From: Argopecten irradians
Lineage: Eukaryota; Mollusca; Bivalvia; Pectinida; Pectinidae
Length of the DNA: 64,000 bases
Direction: 5' to 3'
Assembly: GCF_041381155.1 (NCBI RefSeq)
Contig: NC_091143.1
Coordinates: forward strand, 27,467,331 to 27,531,330
In this document: one piece after another, positions 34,691-46,625 of the stretch
How positions within the stretch are numbered: position 1 is the stretch's first letter
Layout: each line of letters starts with the position of its first letter
Made by a program: the position numbers and the translations under genes
Notes under the pieces: model-generated
What the model was told of the DNA's origin: nothing
Databases searched by the model: none
Seen by the model: only the letters and a program-made list of their open reading frames with translations

Positions 34691-35499
34691 AAAAGGACAC
34701 GATGTGCATGCCTTTGTAAAGTCGAAATCAGCGCTCCTAATGCATACTATAAACACTAGTAAGCATAATGGCATGGTTACTTGGTGATAGAAATGTACTG
34801 TGAAATTACAAAACTGAAATGTACAATTTTCGAAATTTATAAACTGCACAACAAACTACGAGTCAACAGTAATATCTAAGGTTAGGACGGATGCATAGAC
34901 ACTTTATATAAGCTAACTTATTTTCAAGTACACCTTAGTGATATGAAGGCACACACAAACACTATTTCAAACAGGGTTTTAAACCTTAAATATTTCGCGA
35001 CAATGAGGAATGATAGGTTGATAATTTACTATAAGCATGCGACAGTTATGGAAGACCTTTATTATTTTTGTCCTAATTCTGAATAATTAATGGTTACTTT
35101 TGTTTCTTCACTATAGCCACTTATGATAGTAAAAGTTGCACAATGCGTGCTCTTAACTGTGAATGATCGGTCAACGTTTGAGGTTTTGATAACTTATCAA
35201 AAGAGTATGACAAAAATATATATTGACAAAGGTGACTGGTAGTGATATGATATATTGATTTGGCATTGTTTATATCGCAAATTCTCCACCCAACACATGT
35301 TATTTTCGATTCTTTATTCTATTTCGTCGGTCAACGTGTTAAGTAACAACACAGGTTTTGTTTACAAAAACATATATTTACTGCTATCACTGTTCTATTG
35401 TTTTGGGAACGGTCACGTATAAACATTTGATTCCTGTTGATGCCTATGACTAGCGTCGTAATCCGCATAGCCCGAGGTCCGTTTTTGTTTACTCATACA
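34691..35499. other. Gene-free stretch upstream of gene B
   Basis: No gene is seen. Only its last part may be promoter-proximal sequence of gene B. Confidence 0.5.
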
Positions 35500-35602
35500 C
35501 AGAAATGGACACTGGTCTGGCGTAGTATGGATGCGTCACGATCGTCAACACTAATTCGTCATCATTACTGCCAACCTTTGTCGTTTTACCGAATCGGCCT
35601 TC

Positions 35603-35708
35603 GGATTTTTTTCCCTGATTTCCTCCTGGAACTGGTATAAATATGGAGAGGAAATATCCCAAAACCATTCTCAATCTACTCTCAACACAGAATCCTTCCG
35701 CCGTTTAG
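35603..35708 (+). promoter_or_regulatory. Gene B core promoter and non-coding exon 1
   Basis: TATAAATAT is at 35636-35644 and TTTCCTCCTG at 35619-35628, with the same 8-nt step as in gene A. The inferred start is the A of CCATTCTC at 35667, and exon 1 ends GTTTAG/GTAAGT at 35708. The position of the palindrome found in A, C and D holds only its right half here (TTTCCCT ending at 35616). Confidence 0.7.
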
Positions 35709-35985
35709 GTAAGTACAGGTACCTGTTGTTCAGTTATCACCAAGGCGATTTTGACAAACTGTTAGTCTCGCGTAGATCACTCTGTATTTTTCTCGTTTTG
35801 TTTCCATTTTAAAATCCATAATGCTTTGTTTCATCTTTTTACTTTGAAAGCTTTGTTTCATTTATGGTTGTAACTTTTTTGTAACTTTTGAGAAAAAAAT
35901 GGAAGTAGAATCTATGCATGAATTATTGAAAATGTTGTAAGCAATAAATTTGATTTGTTTGCAGTCACTACCAACAACCATCACC

Positions 35986-37013
35986 ATGCTGAAGGTATTG
36001 TTTGTCCTGTCCTGTCTCCTAGGTACCGGCCTCTGTACCTACTACTATGGTGAGTAGTCAATTTCAAATTTTATTAAAGTTATCAAACTTATTGTATACA
36101 ATGATTACAAATATTTCACTCAACACTAAAAAACAATTACATTCGAAAAGCACACACAATATCCTAATAACTAATCAGCGGTCATGCAAAATACATTCAT
36201 ATTCATTATGATATACAAGGTACGTCCTTGCATTTTATCCTGGAAACTTGCACAATCACAATCCGATCATATAATTTAATTTATAAGTTGTTCTCAAATA
36301 ATATTCGTTTACTATATAAAGGCTACACAACCTACATGTCAGAGTATACAATACTAGAGTAACTACATTGAAATCATGATTGGAGGCGGGATCGTATTTT
36401 CAGGGTCCCACATATAAATTTTGTTAATTTACGTAGATCACTCAGTCAAGAGATTATAAATATCAAATATCCACCCTTTTGTTCCAACAAAGTTACATAT
36501 AACACATCCAGGGTAGATAGGTTTATTTCGTTCAATTGAACTATATTGTATGTAAATTTATTTTTATGTGCAATCATTTTGCGCTTTTCGTGTGACGCTT
36601 TGAATTACAAATTGCAGTAAAATTATAATCTCCGTTACTAAGTTTCAACAACATATACCGTAGAACTTGAAAATCACAAAATCATTTGGAAATAATTGAT
36701 TTTAAAGATTCCTATGTTATGAAAGGTATATAAAAAATAAATAGGATAATTAAAAAAAAGTAGTCTTACATATAAATTACTTCCATCAGGAAATAACTAT
36801 GGCGGCTATGGATACGGAAATAACCTTGGATACGGATACGGAATTGGTAATGGATACGGATACGGAGGAAATGGATACGGATACGGAATTAGTAATGGAT
36901 ATGGATACGGAAATGGATACGGATACGGATCTGGGTACGGTTCAGGATACGGAATAGGTCGTGGATACGGATACGGGAATCACGGAGGCATGTGGAAAAG
37001 ACGTGGATATTAG
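35986..37013 (+). CDS. Gene B: secreted Gly/Tyr-rich peptide precursor with GYGYG repeats
   Basis: Spliced coding sequence 35986-36049 joined to 36790-37013, giving 95 residues, the longest and most regular member. Exon 2 encodes the signal peptide MLKVLFVLSCLLGTGLC and TYYY. Exon 3 is an almost unbroken run of GYGYG separated by Asn, Ser or Ile residues (GNGYGYGGNGYGYGISNGYG), ending HGGMWKRRGY. Apart from one internal arginine all charge is in that tail, and there are no acidic residues in the mature part. The stop TAG lies 16 nt before intron 3 (donor 37030, acceptor 37449); the last exon carries AATAAA at 37514. Low complexity and Gly/Tyr content fit a self-assembling matrix protein such as a shematrin; a defence role is an alternative. 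Confidence 0.85.
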
Positions 37014-37513
37014 AACAACATAACTATAGGTAAGTGATAGGAATTACGTTGTTAATGCCAGTGTCAGTTCTAAGTTGAGGATTGACAAACCAAACGCTAT
37101 TACAAATAAGGAAAAACATCGAGTTAAAAGTAGATATACGTTACGATTATTTACGACCTGTTAATCGTCATAGTGATGAGCTTTGAAATAGAGAAGGATA
37201 TATTTTTGACCATATTTCAAAAAACTAATTCTTTTAAAATATAATATAAATGTACTTTGTAAGTGGTGAACAAAATGAATATCTATCAGCAAGGTTTTGA
37301 CAACAATTCTATAAAACTTAAGATATATATTTTATAAGGAGCAAATATGATAAAAGAATGTCATTGCTGGATCATCATAATCATAGTTTTTATACCATCA
37401 ATTATATAGTTTTTCTACTGAAATAATATTATTTTTCTTTTCTTTTCAGATTCATCATCCCCTTCACGCTTTACCAATTTAATTATTGCCAAAATGATTT
37501 TTTTACCTCATGA

Positions 37514-37519
37514 AATAAA
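37514..37519 (+). terminator. Gene B poly(A) signal
   Basis: AATAAA in exon 4, which begins at 37450 with ATTCATCATC, like exon 4 of gene A. Cleavage is expected near 37535. Confidence 0.75.
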
Positions 37520-37650
37520 ACATGTTTGTCTAAATGGCGATCAGTTTGTTTTATATGTAAATAAATAAAAAACGGAAGTAGACCATAAAAGGATACTATC
37601 AAGATATATAAGAGGTGCACCATTAAAATATATGTAATCTGATGAAACTG

Positions 37651-37750
37651 CCTGTACAGCTCATCAAGATAATCCAAGAAGCCCAACATGGCATCAACTA
37701 CCTGTACAGCTCATCAAGATAATCCAAGAAGCCCAACATGGCATCGTCTA
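37651..37750 (+). repeat. Two tandem 50-bp copies
   Basis: CCTGTACAGCTCATCAAGAT and the following AATCCAAGAAGCCCAACATG, GCATC occur twice, 50 bp apart, almost identical. This is a recent slippage or repair duplication just downstream of gene B. Confidence 0.85.
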
Positions 37751-37839
37751 AACTTATTATTTTAGAGTGTGTAAAGGGACGTCTAAGAAAACATATTACT
37801 TTGACTAAACAGTTCCTGTGAGTTTTATAAGACCGAATT

Positions 37840-37985
37840 TGGTATGGTTATAAGGTATACCGTCTTATTAACAGTCATTTAAGGATAGCCTCTCTCTGTG
37901 CAATGAGTAAATGACTGTTTTGGAGGCCGCGGTATGGTACTATCGTGTCTCCTTGTTATACTAGAACATTTCCCCTGCACCTGAG
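37840..37985 (-). mobile_element. Long-SINE tail fragment, diverged
   Basis: The order of CGTCTTATTAACAGTCATTT, AAGGATAGCCTC, TTTTGGAGGCCGCGGTATGG, CGTGTCTCCTTG and TATACTAGAAC matches the family. Confidence 0.6.
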
Positions 37986-39066
37986 TTATCGAAATTATAT
38001 TATAATTTGTATTTGCCAAAGAACCAAAGGGTGTATTGTATTGTCTGTTTATTTCGTGCTCACGAAAAAGTTTTCATTAATTCTCACCTGTTTTAAAAAA
38101 TAAACCAACACGCAATTCAAAAGAATAGTAGTGGTAAACTTGTTGATTTTACTGTGATTCTCCATATTGTCGTTATTAAAAAAAATGTTCTGATATATTT
38201 CTCAGTACCTTTTGTATGAAACAATGACATATTTAGAATTCTCAACATGTTGAAATTCAATAATTATATTATGAACATGTAAAAATTCAAAATTGTGATT
38301 TTTCTATGAGACTCCTTCTTATATCGTCCATCGTTATATCAGTAACTAGTAGACAGATTTCCAAGCTAGATAACATGAAACGTGGATTAATTGTGGTCTA
38401 GTTGGTGGTTGTAAAATGACCACAATTATCAGAAGCAATCAGTGCACTATAACCACAAGTAGGTGAATAGGCTAACCATACAATATGTCACTTCTATTTA
38501 GCAACGAAACTCCTAACCATGACAAAAAAAAATTGTCATCAAATCACTATAATGTACATGTCATGAAGTTGCATGATATCTGGTTTAGCTGATTCATACC
38601 CAGTGCTTGCATCTATAAGATACGTACATATTCGGAAGATTTGCAATATATTAAACTAATGATCTAAAATTATAACGGAATGGCATTAAAGCCATAGCAA
38701 CAGCGAAGTTAGCTTATTTTTAAAGTCCATAATGCTGACACCCACATGGTATGTCGATATTCATCGTTACTATGTTGCACTCAACAATTTAATCATTTTA
38801 CTCAATGAGTGCATAGTCATGATCGGCTAATGGTTAACAAAGAGATAAAGTCTTGATTATTACAATGTAAATAGGGCTGCAACGATTAGTATTTTCAGAT
38901 TAATCAGTTACAGGTAATGTATTATGAATTGATTAATCACTGGAAAAATGTTTAAGATAAGTAACTATTGTCGCACTCTGTAAAAACGTTAGAACACCCG
39001 CAACTGACTGATTTTCACCGCTATATCTAATTTAAATTCACTATAGACTACTATGCTGGCATGACC
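37986..39066. other. Gene-free stretch
   Basis: No gene is supported. Confidence 0.5.
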
Positions 39067-39180
39067 TTGTTAATTTGATTGATTAAATTAACGCCCTATT
39101 ATAAATAATTAACAACCAGGGTCATGCAAGGACGGTCTCCCATGTATACGATGTGTTGCGTGTGTGAAGTTCACATGCAC
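39067..39180 (-). mobile_element. Long-SINE tail fragment
   Basis: TTGATTGATTAAATTAACGC, AACAACCAGGGTCATGCAAG, GACGGTCTCCCATG and GTGTTGCGTGTGTGAAG match the family in order. Confidence 0.7.
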
Positions 39181-39200
39181 GACTAATAACAGAAGATTGG

Positions 39201-39320
39201 CGTTCTGTCAATAATGTTTAGCATTGATGTATATAAATACATCCTACAAACTATAAAACCACCGAGGGTCATTCATATATGCATATATATATATGTATGC
39301 TATATATTATTGACAGAACG
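39201..39320. mobile_element. Small MITE with 15-bp inverted ends
   Basis: CGTTCTGTCAATAAT and its exact complement bound 120 bp that also hold an AT-rich palindrome near 39280-39300. No target duplication is evident. Confidence 0.5.
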
Positions 39321-39811
39321 TAAAATTCCTATTCAGCCAAATCTACATGCTATGGAGTGCCATAGCCAAATTTTCGTCATAGCAGTTTTTTTGTTTGCCT
39401 TTTCGTGAAAATAATAAAATGAAGTAACGGCTGTCATCTTCGATTAAAAGTGTATAAAACACTCGTTTTACATTATGGTTAACCCATTTTTATGGTAGCA
39501 GCATGGATCACATCCCAATAGTATAACCAGCTTTCTCAAAAACATTCACTTTTCATAAACTATAAGTTCTACTTATGAAAAGTTAGGAGAAACGCTTAGT
39601 GATGAGAAGTTTAACGTATTCGAATGATTTCGAAAAAAGATAATCTTTCTCTGGATTTGATTCGCAGTAACAATCATGCGCGATATTGAGCATTTCAATG
39701 ACGCGCAAGTTATGCTAAAATAGTTGTGTAAACTAGGACATCGAGTGAAGTCGCATACCAAGTCAAAGACAGATAGATAACACGAAAATACAATTAATTT
39801 CTAAATTCTAA
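39321..39811. other. Gene-free stretch
   Basis: No gene or repeat is recognised here. Confidence 0.5.
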
Positions 39812-40174
39812 TTAAAGATGCTGCAGCGCCGACAGAGCATAAACGATACCCATCATTTGAACAATAACTGATGTTTAATCTTGTATATATGTATCTAACT
39901 AACATAAAATACATGTGAAATAATCTATTTTGCCTTTGTTGCATGCGCAATCAGTACTTCATCCCATATAGGACATAGTGCCACGTATTTTTTTGGGATG
40001 CAATTAATTATTTTTAATATTTTTCTCTTGAAGTAAAATAAAAAAGCTCAAACTTTTCAATGATGGTTATGGTGAAAAGTAAATATCTTTTGTAATTGAA
40101 GAAAATACCAATTCGTCTGCTCCTATTTTTTGATAATGAAAAATTACCATTCGTCAGCGATGGAGCATCTTTAA
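39812..40174. mobile_element. MITE family M1, complete copy
   Basis: Inverted ends TTAAAGATGCTGCAGCGCCG and CGTCAGCGATGGAGCATC, closing in TTTAA. The interior is collinear with 531-902. Confidence 0.8.
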
Positions 40175-40234
40175 TAAAAACTCAAATCATCAAGGGCTGA
40201 TGCCAATAAGATCAGATAGGTGTCACCCCTTTTC

Positions 40235-40925
40235 TTAAACATAAGATCCCAGAGGGGATCTTGGCGCCCACAAAAAATGCTCTATGTCTGACAATGGAAA
40301 AGGCATCTTTTCTTTGCTTTTCAAACTTTTTCAAACATATTAAATTGAAAATATGTGTCAGATCGTGTCAGTACTTGCTGAGAAATAGCAGCAACAACCT
40401 TCAATTATAAAACTCCAATATGGCGGCCTGTTGGCCATCTTGTTCACCGATCGGTCCCAAAATGCAATATGCACAACAAGGGTCGTAGGAGAACCTGCAT
40501 ATGAAATTTGGGACAGATCCCTTTCGTACTTTCTGAGAATTAGCTGTAACAAACTTCAGTTATCAAAATTCAAGATGGCGACCTGTTGACCATCTTGTTC
40601 ACTGATCAGTACAAACTAAATAAGAACTAGGGCCATAGGGGGACCTACATATACATTTGATACAGATCCCTTCGGTTCTTTATGAGAAATAGCGGCAAGA
40701 AACTTCAATCATCGAAATCTGTCAGCCATTTTGTTCACCAATCGATCCCAAAATGCAATATGCACAACTAGGGGCCTAGTGAAACCTGCAAATGAAATTT
40801 GAGACAGATCCCTCAGTACTTTCTAAGAAATAGCAGTAACAAGAATTGTTAACGGACGGAAGGATGACTGACCACGGACGAAAGGCGAATTGAATTTATC
40901 AGATGGTGGGCTAAAAAGGTTAATA
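40235..40925 (-). mobile_element. Hairpin-ended element of the CAAGATGGCCG family
   Basis: One end has the palindrome AGATCCCAGAGGGGATCT followed by TGGCGCCCAC and CTATGTCTGACAATGG. The other end has ATCAGATGGTGGGCTAAAAA. Between them lie about three reverse-oriented units with GGCGGCCTGTTGGCC-like and GGGACAGATCCCTTTCG-like blocks. It is the inverse of the element at 60935-61985. Confidence 0.75.
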
Positions 40926-42263
40926 TATCGTAGTCTCGATGATGGAAGTCAGCGGGAGAATGTTTAATAAAGATTAATAAATGGGGAGGCGTTTGTCTAA
41001 AATTTATTCTATAAAGATGTTTTTTTTTACAGAATAACGACGGGTCCATGCATTGTAATATCAGTAATGTTTCCACTGCAACGAAGTTAGGGTGTTTATT
41101 GGAATCAGATTGTCTGTCGAACATTAGAATTAAGTCCGGATATCTCCTTCTAAACTACTGAATAAATTTCATTGAAACTTGGCAGCAATGTTGGGGACAC
41201 TGTGTGGAATGCGGATTTTATTTTTCAGAAATCTTAGTTGCCATGATAACCGGATCTCTATACACAGGTGTTGTAAAATAGCCTTGTTAGCTTTAAGATG
41301 CTATTTTTTTATTAATTTGACCAATTGTTGTATATGGATGTGTATAATTCCATGCATCGAGCATGCTTCAATAATGGTTACCATTGAAGCATTATTTGGT
41401 TGCCATGGTCCCCATCAAAAAGTATTAGTTAGTCATTGGTGTACAGTCCTACTTTAATGTTATCATAAATCTTGCCATGCGGAATTTTACACGTTTTACC
41501 TAAATCTTAACTTATGATAAACATAAGTAAGCAAAAAATAAAAAAAAAAATAAAGACATTAAGACCGCTGCCAACATGATGTTCATTGCAACTAAATCTG
41601 TCTGAGAAAATGTTTTTCTAAACATTAAAAAAGGAAAAGAAACTATTGAAATGAATGGGCGTGTAATTAAAGATATGTCAATGAATGAGTTGTCCTTTAT
41701 TTTAGTATTTCATTGAAAGATGAATTATGAGTGTCATAAATAAGTATTTTGGACGAAGGGAGATAAATCTCCTTTAGATATAGGTGCACATATATTTACG
41801 GACATTATACTACCAAAGAATGAGAAAATATTCTCCAAATTTGGAATACACTTCGTACGTGGTTCTACAGTCACCAATCAGTACAACATCCATGTGTTTT
41901 AGACAAATAAGCTAAAACTTAAAACAAATTAATCAATTTTCACGGCGTTTCCTATCGTGATTTCACGAACTGGCACCATATTGACATACATTACATATGC
42001 TCCGATTTTCATCGGCCAATACATGGTCAGGTGACGCTCGATATATAGCATATGGAGTCGGTGTTTCCATATTTAAAAACATGACTTGGTGTTTCCATTT
42101 TTAGAAACATCGAGTTAATATTCCTTTGTGAACTTTATTGCACATACAATGCATTCTCAAGGGTGCCGTTCGTTGCCCAACGTTTGTCTTATAATTAATA
42201 TGAGACATTAGATATTGTTTTTGACAAAGTTTGAAGAAACGACACACAAAATATTAAAATTAA
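40926..42263. other. Gene-free stretch with an unplaced repeat
   Basis: A stretch at 41120-41470 (GGATATCTCCTTCTAAACTA, TGGTTGCCATGGTCCCCATC) reads like dispersed repeat DNA. The 92-codon frame at 41179-41457 lies in it and has no recognisable feature. Confidence 0.4.
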
Positions 42264-42365
42264 AGACCTTTGTTGAGGTCTGTATGGTGTTATATTGACC
42301 TTGTAGTATTTGAATTATTTATTCTTCTAGTGCGATGTAACACCATATGGACCTAAACAAAGGCC
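42264..42365. mobile_element. Short foldback element
   Basis: GACCTTTGTTGAGGTCTGTA and TGGTGTTATATTG on the left pair with CGATGTAACACCATATGGAC and CTAAACAAAGGCC on the right. The arms are about 35 bp around a 30-bp centre. Confidence 0.7.
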
Positions 42366-42664
42366 CAAAATTGGTATGTATATATTAAGATAAGTATACC
42401 TATATAAATTCTCGCTCAACCAGTTACAAATGTAACTTCCATTCCCTGTTTCAAATGTGTTGTGTGTTGATATCTCAGGCTCCAGCATGTGCTACTATGT
42501 GCTTGACTGCATAAGTATGTCTGTGATATTGCACAATGACTTTGAAAAAAGATCCACATACCACACTCTCCCTTAAACATACATTTACACGAACCATCAC
42601 ATGCAGAACATTATATATACCGAGGAGGGCGTCCTTAAATAAACTTGGTTGTAGAAATTATTTG

Positions 42665-43065
42665 GTTTGTTAATTTCAATTTACGTCCTATTAACAGCCA
42701 GGTTCATGTAAGGACGGACTCCCATGCATGCTGTGTGCAGTGTGTATGAAGTTCGTGGTGCGAGTGTTGGAGACTGCGGGTGTTGTGTCTAGTGTAACTG
42801 TTGCCAACGAACAACACATCCCATCCGGTCACATTTCACTGACAACGGGTGAACCAGTCGTTTAACAACCTGTATGCTGAGCGCTAAGCAGGAGCAATAG
42901 CTACTGAAACTATTAATTTTATAGACTTTGGGTGTCTCTCGATCAGGTGACAGAACCTATAGCATACCTTGCAGGGGCGAACGCTCAACAAAAGACCAAA
43001 AGTGAGGCGGTGTGAAGGTAGACGTTAGGAAGAACAAAGGTTGTTAGGAAGAAGAGAAATCAATA
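42665..43065 (-). mobile_element. Long-SINE, near full-length copy
   Basis: From the tail (ACGTCCTATTAACAGCCAGG) through GACTCCCATGCATGCTG, GGTCACATTTCACTGACAAC, GAGCGCTAAGCAGGAGCA and ATTTTATAGACTTTGG to the tRNA-like head (GGGGCGAACGCTCAAC), then TTAGGAAGAA. It shows the complete order of the family in about 400 bp. Confidence 0.8.
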
Positions 43066-43207
43066 TAAAAGCATGGGAAACTAAACAGAGGTCCATTAAA
43101 TTTGTAAAACATCACAAGTGCTACAAAAGGTCCTAAATTGTAATTAATATCTTATATAATTAAAAACATGAAAAACTATGTAATGACGTTTTCTTGTTTT
43201 CTTGGTG

Positions 43208-43248
43208 CAATACCTACCCGCAAGTGCAGATAACTCTGTAATATGCAA
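43208..43248. mobile_element. MITE family M2 right-end fragment
   Basis: CAATACCTACCCGCAAGTGC and GATAACTCTGTAATATGC match the right end of the two larger copies. The rest is missing. Confidence 0.7.
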
Positions 43249-43702
43249 ATTCGGAATAGCCTAAGCTAGACTACTTCTTCAAACTACCGGTACAAATGAA
43301 CGTATGTCTTTTCAAAATGTATCTTATTGCATGTTTTTCATACATTTGTGTACATTTTAACTCGTTTTCAGTACATGTTATACTTCTTTGTGTTTAGAAG
43401 TACGTTATATATACAAATAAAATACAACATTAAGTATCATGAAAATAACAGATGTCACACAAATCAGTCTTTCACCAAAAAATCTTTTCCTTGTTATAGT
43501 GCGTCGTCACTGAAGGGCGATGCCTAAATAACAAGGAGCAGTGCTCAGACATGACTTCTCACTAAAGAAAATATCTTTTAAGATATTTTTAAGGAAAAGA
43601 ATTTCTTCAAATTCAATACATTTTTAAATAAAGCAAAGCATTTCTGGATGTCATTTTTTTCAGATTTTAAAATGAAAACTAGAACTGTCACCAGAGTGGA
43701 CG
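43249..43702. other. Gene-free stretch
   Basis: No gene is supported. Confidence 0.5.
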
Positions 43703-44014
43703 ATTAATACCCCCGCTGCACAAATTTAGTAAAAACTCCATTAATAGGGGACATAACAGAACCCCAATCTGATCAAATACAGATCCTTATTACCATTCCG
43801 ATCAATAGAGGCGCAGTGATAACAAGGATATGTATTTTATCCAGATTGATAGAACCCTATATAGTTTACTCAACTCTCCTTTATGTCAGGGTTCTATGTA
43901 CCAAATTTTGTCAAACTCTGTCAAGTAGTCTAGGAAGAGTTCGCCGGACAAAGTTGACAGACAGACGGACAACCCGATTCCAGTAACCCCTTAACTTCGT
44001 TGCGGGGGTATAAT
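43703..44014. mobile_element. Element with inverted ATTAATACCCCCGC ends
   Basis: ATTAATACCCCCGC and GCGGGGGTATAAT face each other 300 bp apart. Before the right end lie GGACAAAGTTGACAGACAGA and CGGACAACCCGATTCC. The interior is interrupted by an 84-bp M4 element. Confidence 0.65.
43765..43848. mobile_element. 84-bp M4 deletion derivative nested in another element
   Basis: CAATCTGATCAAATACAGAT and ATCCAGATTG are M4 ends with almost all of the interior gone. AGAACCC occurs just before it (43759-43765) and again just after it (43851-43857), a plausible target duplication of the host element's GTTCTAT/AGAACCC stretch. Confidence 0.7.
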
Positions 44015-44667
44015 TGATTTCAGGTAAATAGTTGTGGAAATATATTGTCCGAGTGCTAATTACAATCATTAAGAATCACTACTTATAAAATATTAGATTT
44101 GTAAGTGAATTTCTCAAAATAATATATATTTCATAAAGAATATTAGTATATTATTGATTTTGAAGGGGAAACAAACAATTAGTATATACCACAAACACTT
44201 CGTTCAATATTCCATATTTAGTCTACCATTCCATTGTATCATATACATGTACGCTATATGTTACTTTGGAAATCTTGGTATCACTATCAGTATCGATATA
44301 TATGATATTCAGAGTGCTATTGTCAACGTTCAGATTAGCTATCTAAAATAATATAGAAGATTTCATTATTATCATCTACATGGTAAAATGCTCCATTTGT
44401 TCGTGAGGCATTTCCTATCGGTTTCTACTAACCTGACGGATTTATGAGGAAGATTTTTATATTCTATTTCTGATCTTTTGATACTCATTTTACTGTTGAA
44501 TTTTGTTCAAAGAAAAGTTCTTCTGACAAATAATTTCTTTTTATGAATACAACTCTCAGTTACAGTATGAAGATTTCGGTTCGTTGTACAAACAAGCACA
44601 AGACTACAACTTTAAACAAATAGATATTCTTTCGAATACAAGCGACATGGAATTACTCGTGTTTATT
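44015..44667. other. Gene-free stretch
   Basis: AT-rich DNA without recognisable genes. Confidence 0.5.
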
Positions 44668-45050
44668 TATCCCCCGCCCAACGAAGTTTGGCGGGGGGAT
44701 ATACAAATGGTTTCCGTAAATCCGTCTGTCCGTCCGTCCGTACGAATGGTTTTTTTCCAGAGCATAACTCTAAAACCAGAGATATTTTCCACGAAACTTC
44801 ATACACACATTGGTCTTATGGTCTAGTAGTGTCTTTGTGCTATTTTTAGGTTTTCATTTTTTTGCATTTTTCCGTAACCATGGAAACATTGCTGAAAATA
44901 TCATATTTTTGTACCAGGGTTCGTTTCCGGAGCATAACTCTAAAACCAGAAGAGCTATTTCCACGAAACTTCATAGACACATTGGTCTTATGGTCTAGTT
45001 GTGCCTTTTGCTATTTTAAGGTATTTTTCACTTTTTGAGGATCTGAATGG
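44668..45050 (+). mobile_element. Hairpin-ended element with tandem ~170-bp units (CCCCCGCC family)
   Basis: A left hairpin (TATCCCCCGCCCAACGAAG, then TTTGGCGGGGGGATA) is followed by a GTCCGTCCGTCCGT run. Two direct units share GAGCATAACTCTAAAACCAG and CATTGGTCTTATGGTCTAGT, at about 44762 and 44932. The right end is not resolved. Confidence 0.7.
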
Positions 45051-45304
45051 ACTATGTCCTTGTTTTTTTTTATCTAAAAGTGATTCTATACTGTGATTTT
45101 ACGAAAGTACTGAAATACAACATTTTCAAAATCTGCATAACGGGCGTTGGCACACACAAATGAACTACAGCCTCGGACATTGACCACTGATGTTTACAAT
45201 AATAATACTCACTGGACACTGGTCATTGCTGGAAGTCACGATCGTCACTGGTCATTTGCTGTCTTAACGGCGACATTTTGTCATTTTGGGAATTAAATTT
45301 TGAC

Positions 45305-45407
45305 AGGAATTTCCTGATAGTCTGGTATTACTAGTATAAATATAGAGGAAAATTATCAACAAACCATTCTCGATCTCCACTCGACACATACTCGTACCGA
45401 AGTCTAG
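45305..45407 (+). promoter_or_regulatory. Gene C core promoter and non-coding exon 1
   Basis: AGGAATTTCCT (45305-45315) ends 20 nt before TATAAATAT (45335-45343). The inferred start is the A of CCATTCTC at 45366, and exon 1 ends GTCTAG/GTAAGT at 45407. TACTAGTATAAATAT is shared exactly with gene D. Confidence 0.75.
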
Positions 45408-45810
45408 GTAAGTTTACTAGTTATTTGAGTAGCATGTTGTTCCTTTTGGTTATATTCAGTTCAGAAGATTAGTAATGTATTGCTCAATTAAGAATTTGTT
45501 CAATAAATTATGTCAGTCGTTGGCAATTTCATACTGACATCATGAAAATATGAAATAAAATGTTACGTAACGTTGTGTTTTTGCTTTTGTCTCTATAGCA
45601 ACATTATAATATTATTGTATTATGTATTTCATATTATAGAAGCAATATTTGATTGGTGGCAACAAGTTTTAAAGAAACTGAACTCCATTCTTCTTGTTTA
45701 TTTCTGTACCTGTTGAATATGTTTCATAACATCAGTCATTTTAGCAGTGTTAATTTCAGTATTTGATTTGAATAACTATTTTATATTTCAGTTCCTATCC
45801 ACTCGTCACC

Positions 45811-46625
45811 ATGATGAAGGTAGTGTTCCTTCTCTCCTGCCTCGTGGCTGGTGCTTTATGTCATTATTATGGTGAGTACTCAAGAATAGCTATTGACTTG
45901 TTACGCTATTGGTTATATTAACAACCATGGTCATTCAAGGACGGCTTCTGCTATATGCAGTGCGTTGCGTCTGTGCAAGACTTTGATAGTTTGGGAGGCT
46001 GCAGTAGGTTTTTGAATCTACACAAAACGTGTTATCATGGCTTTTTCACTTAATTGGGGAGGACCCCTTTTACCTTATTTTTGGAAAGAAATTGGCAAAT
46101 TTGGAAGGAAATTTCCAGAAGTAAACTGTGTTTTTTTGGGAATTTGACAAAATTTGAAATAATTTTCATTTGGAATGGGGCCTGTTATCGGCCCCAAAAA
46201 GCACTGGTTTTATTATCACACGTAATCAAAAGGTATTATTGACGGATTCATTATATTCTCATCCAATTCCGACTTTCCACTATAAAAAGTTATATTTGTG
46301 CAGTATTAAAAGTAAAAATCAACTTAAACAAGTTTTATACACAAATGAGTAATGTTGTCTCTCCATGAACAGATATTATTAATCATTTGTACAGCTAAAC
46401 AAAGATACACATATATTTATAGAAACATCCTTATTTGCAGAAAATGTAATTCCGTATAGTACTGGTGTCGGTTCAGTAATGGATTACGGGTATGGAAGAG
46501 ACCTGGGATTTTCTGATTATGATGGGTATGGAATTGGACGCGTAGGCTATGGACTCGGAAGCTTCGGACGTGGAGGATACGGCAGCAGATTTATAAGGAG
46601 GAACCCTATTATTGGCGGTTATTGA
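45811..46625 (+). CDS. Gene C: secreted Gly/Tyr-rich peptide precursor, mixed charge
   Basis: Spliced coding sequence 45811-45871 joined to 46441-46625, giving 81 residues. Exon 2 reads MMKVVFLLSCLVAGALC, then HYY. The codon split by the intron gives Glu where A and B have Gly. The mature part is less repetitive than A or B: GSVMDYGYGRDLGFSDYDGY, then GIGRVGYGLGSFGRGGYG and the tail RFIRRNPIIGGY. It has about six arginines against five acidic residues. The stop TGA is 17 nt before intron 3 (donor 46643, acceptor 46893), and AATAAA is at 46962. The signal and leader are nearly those of gene D, so C and D are sister copies. Role as for A: extracellular matrix or defence, undecided. Confidence 0.85.
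45905..46012 (-). mobile_element. Long-SINE fragment in gene C intron 2
   Basis: ATTAACAACCATGGTCATTC, AAGGACGGCTTCTGC and TTGGGAGGCTGCAGTAGG follow the family order; both ends are lost. Confidence 0.65.

Noticed and set aside
41179-41457. A cysteine-rich 92-codon protein
   Set aside because: The DNA reads like a dispersed repeat and there is no signal peptide, splice or promoter context; cysteines come from repeated TGT/TGC in AT-rich sequence.
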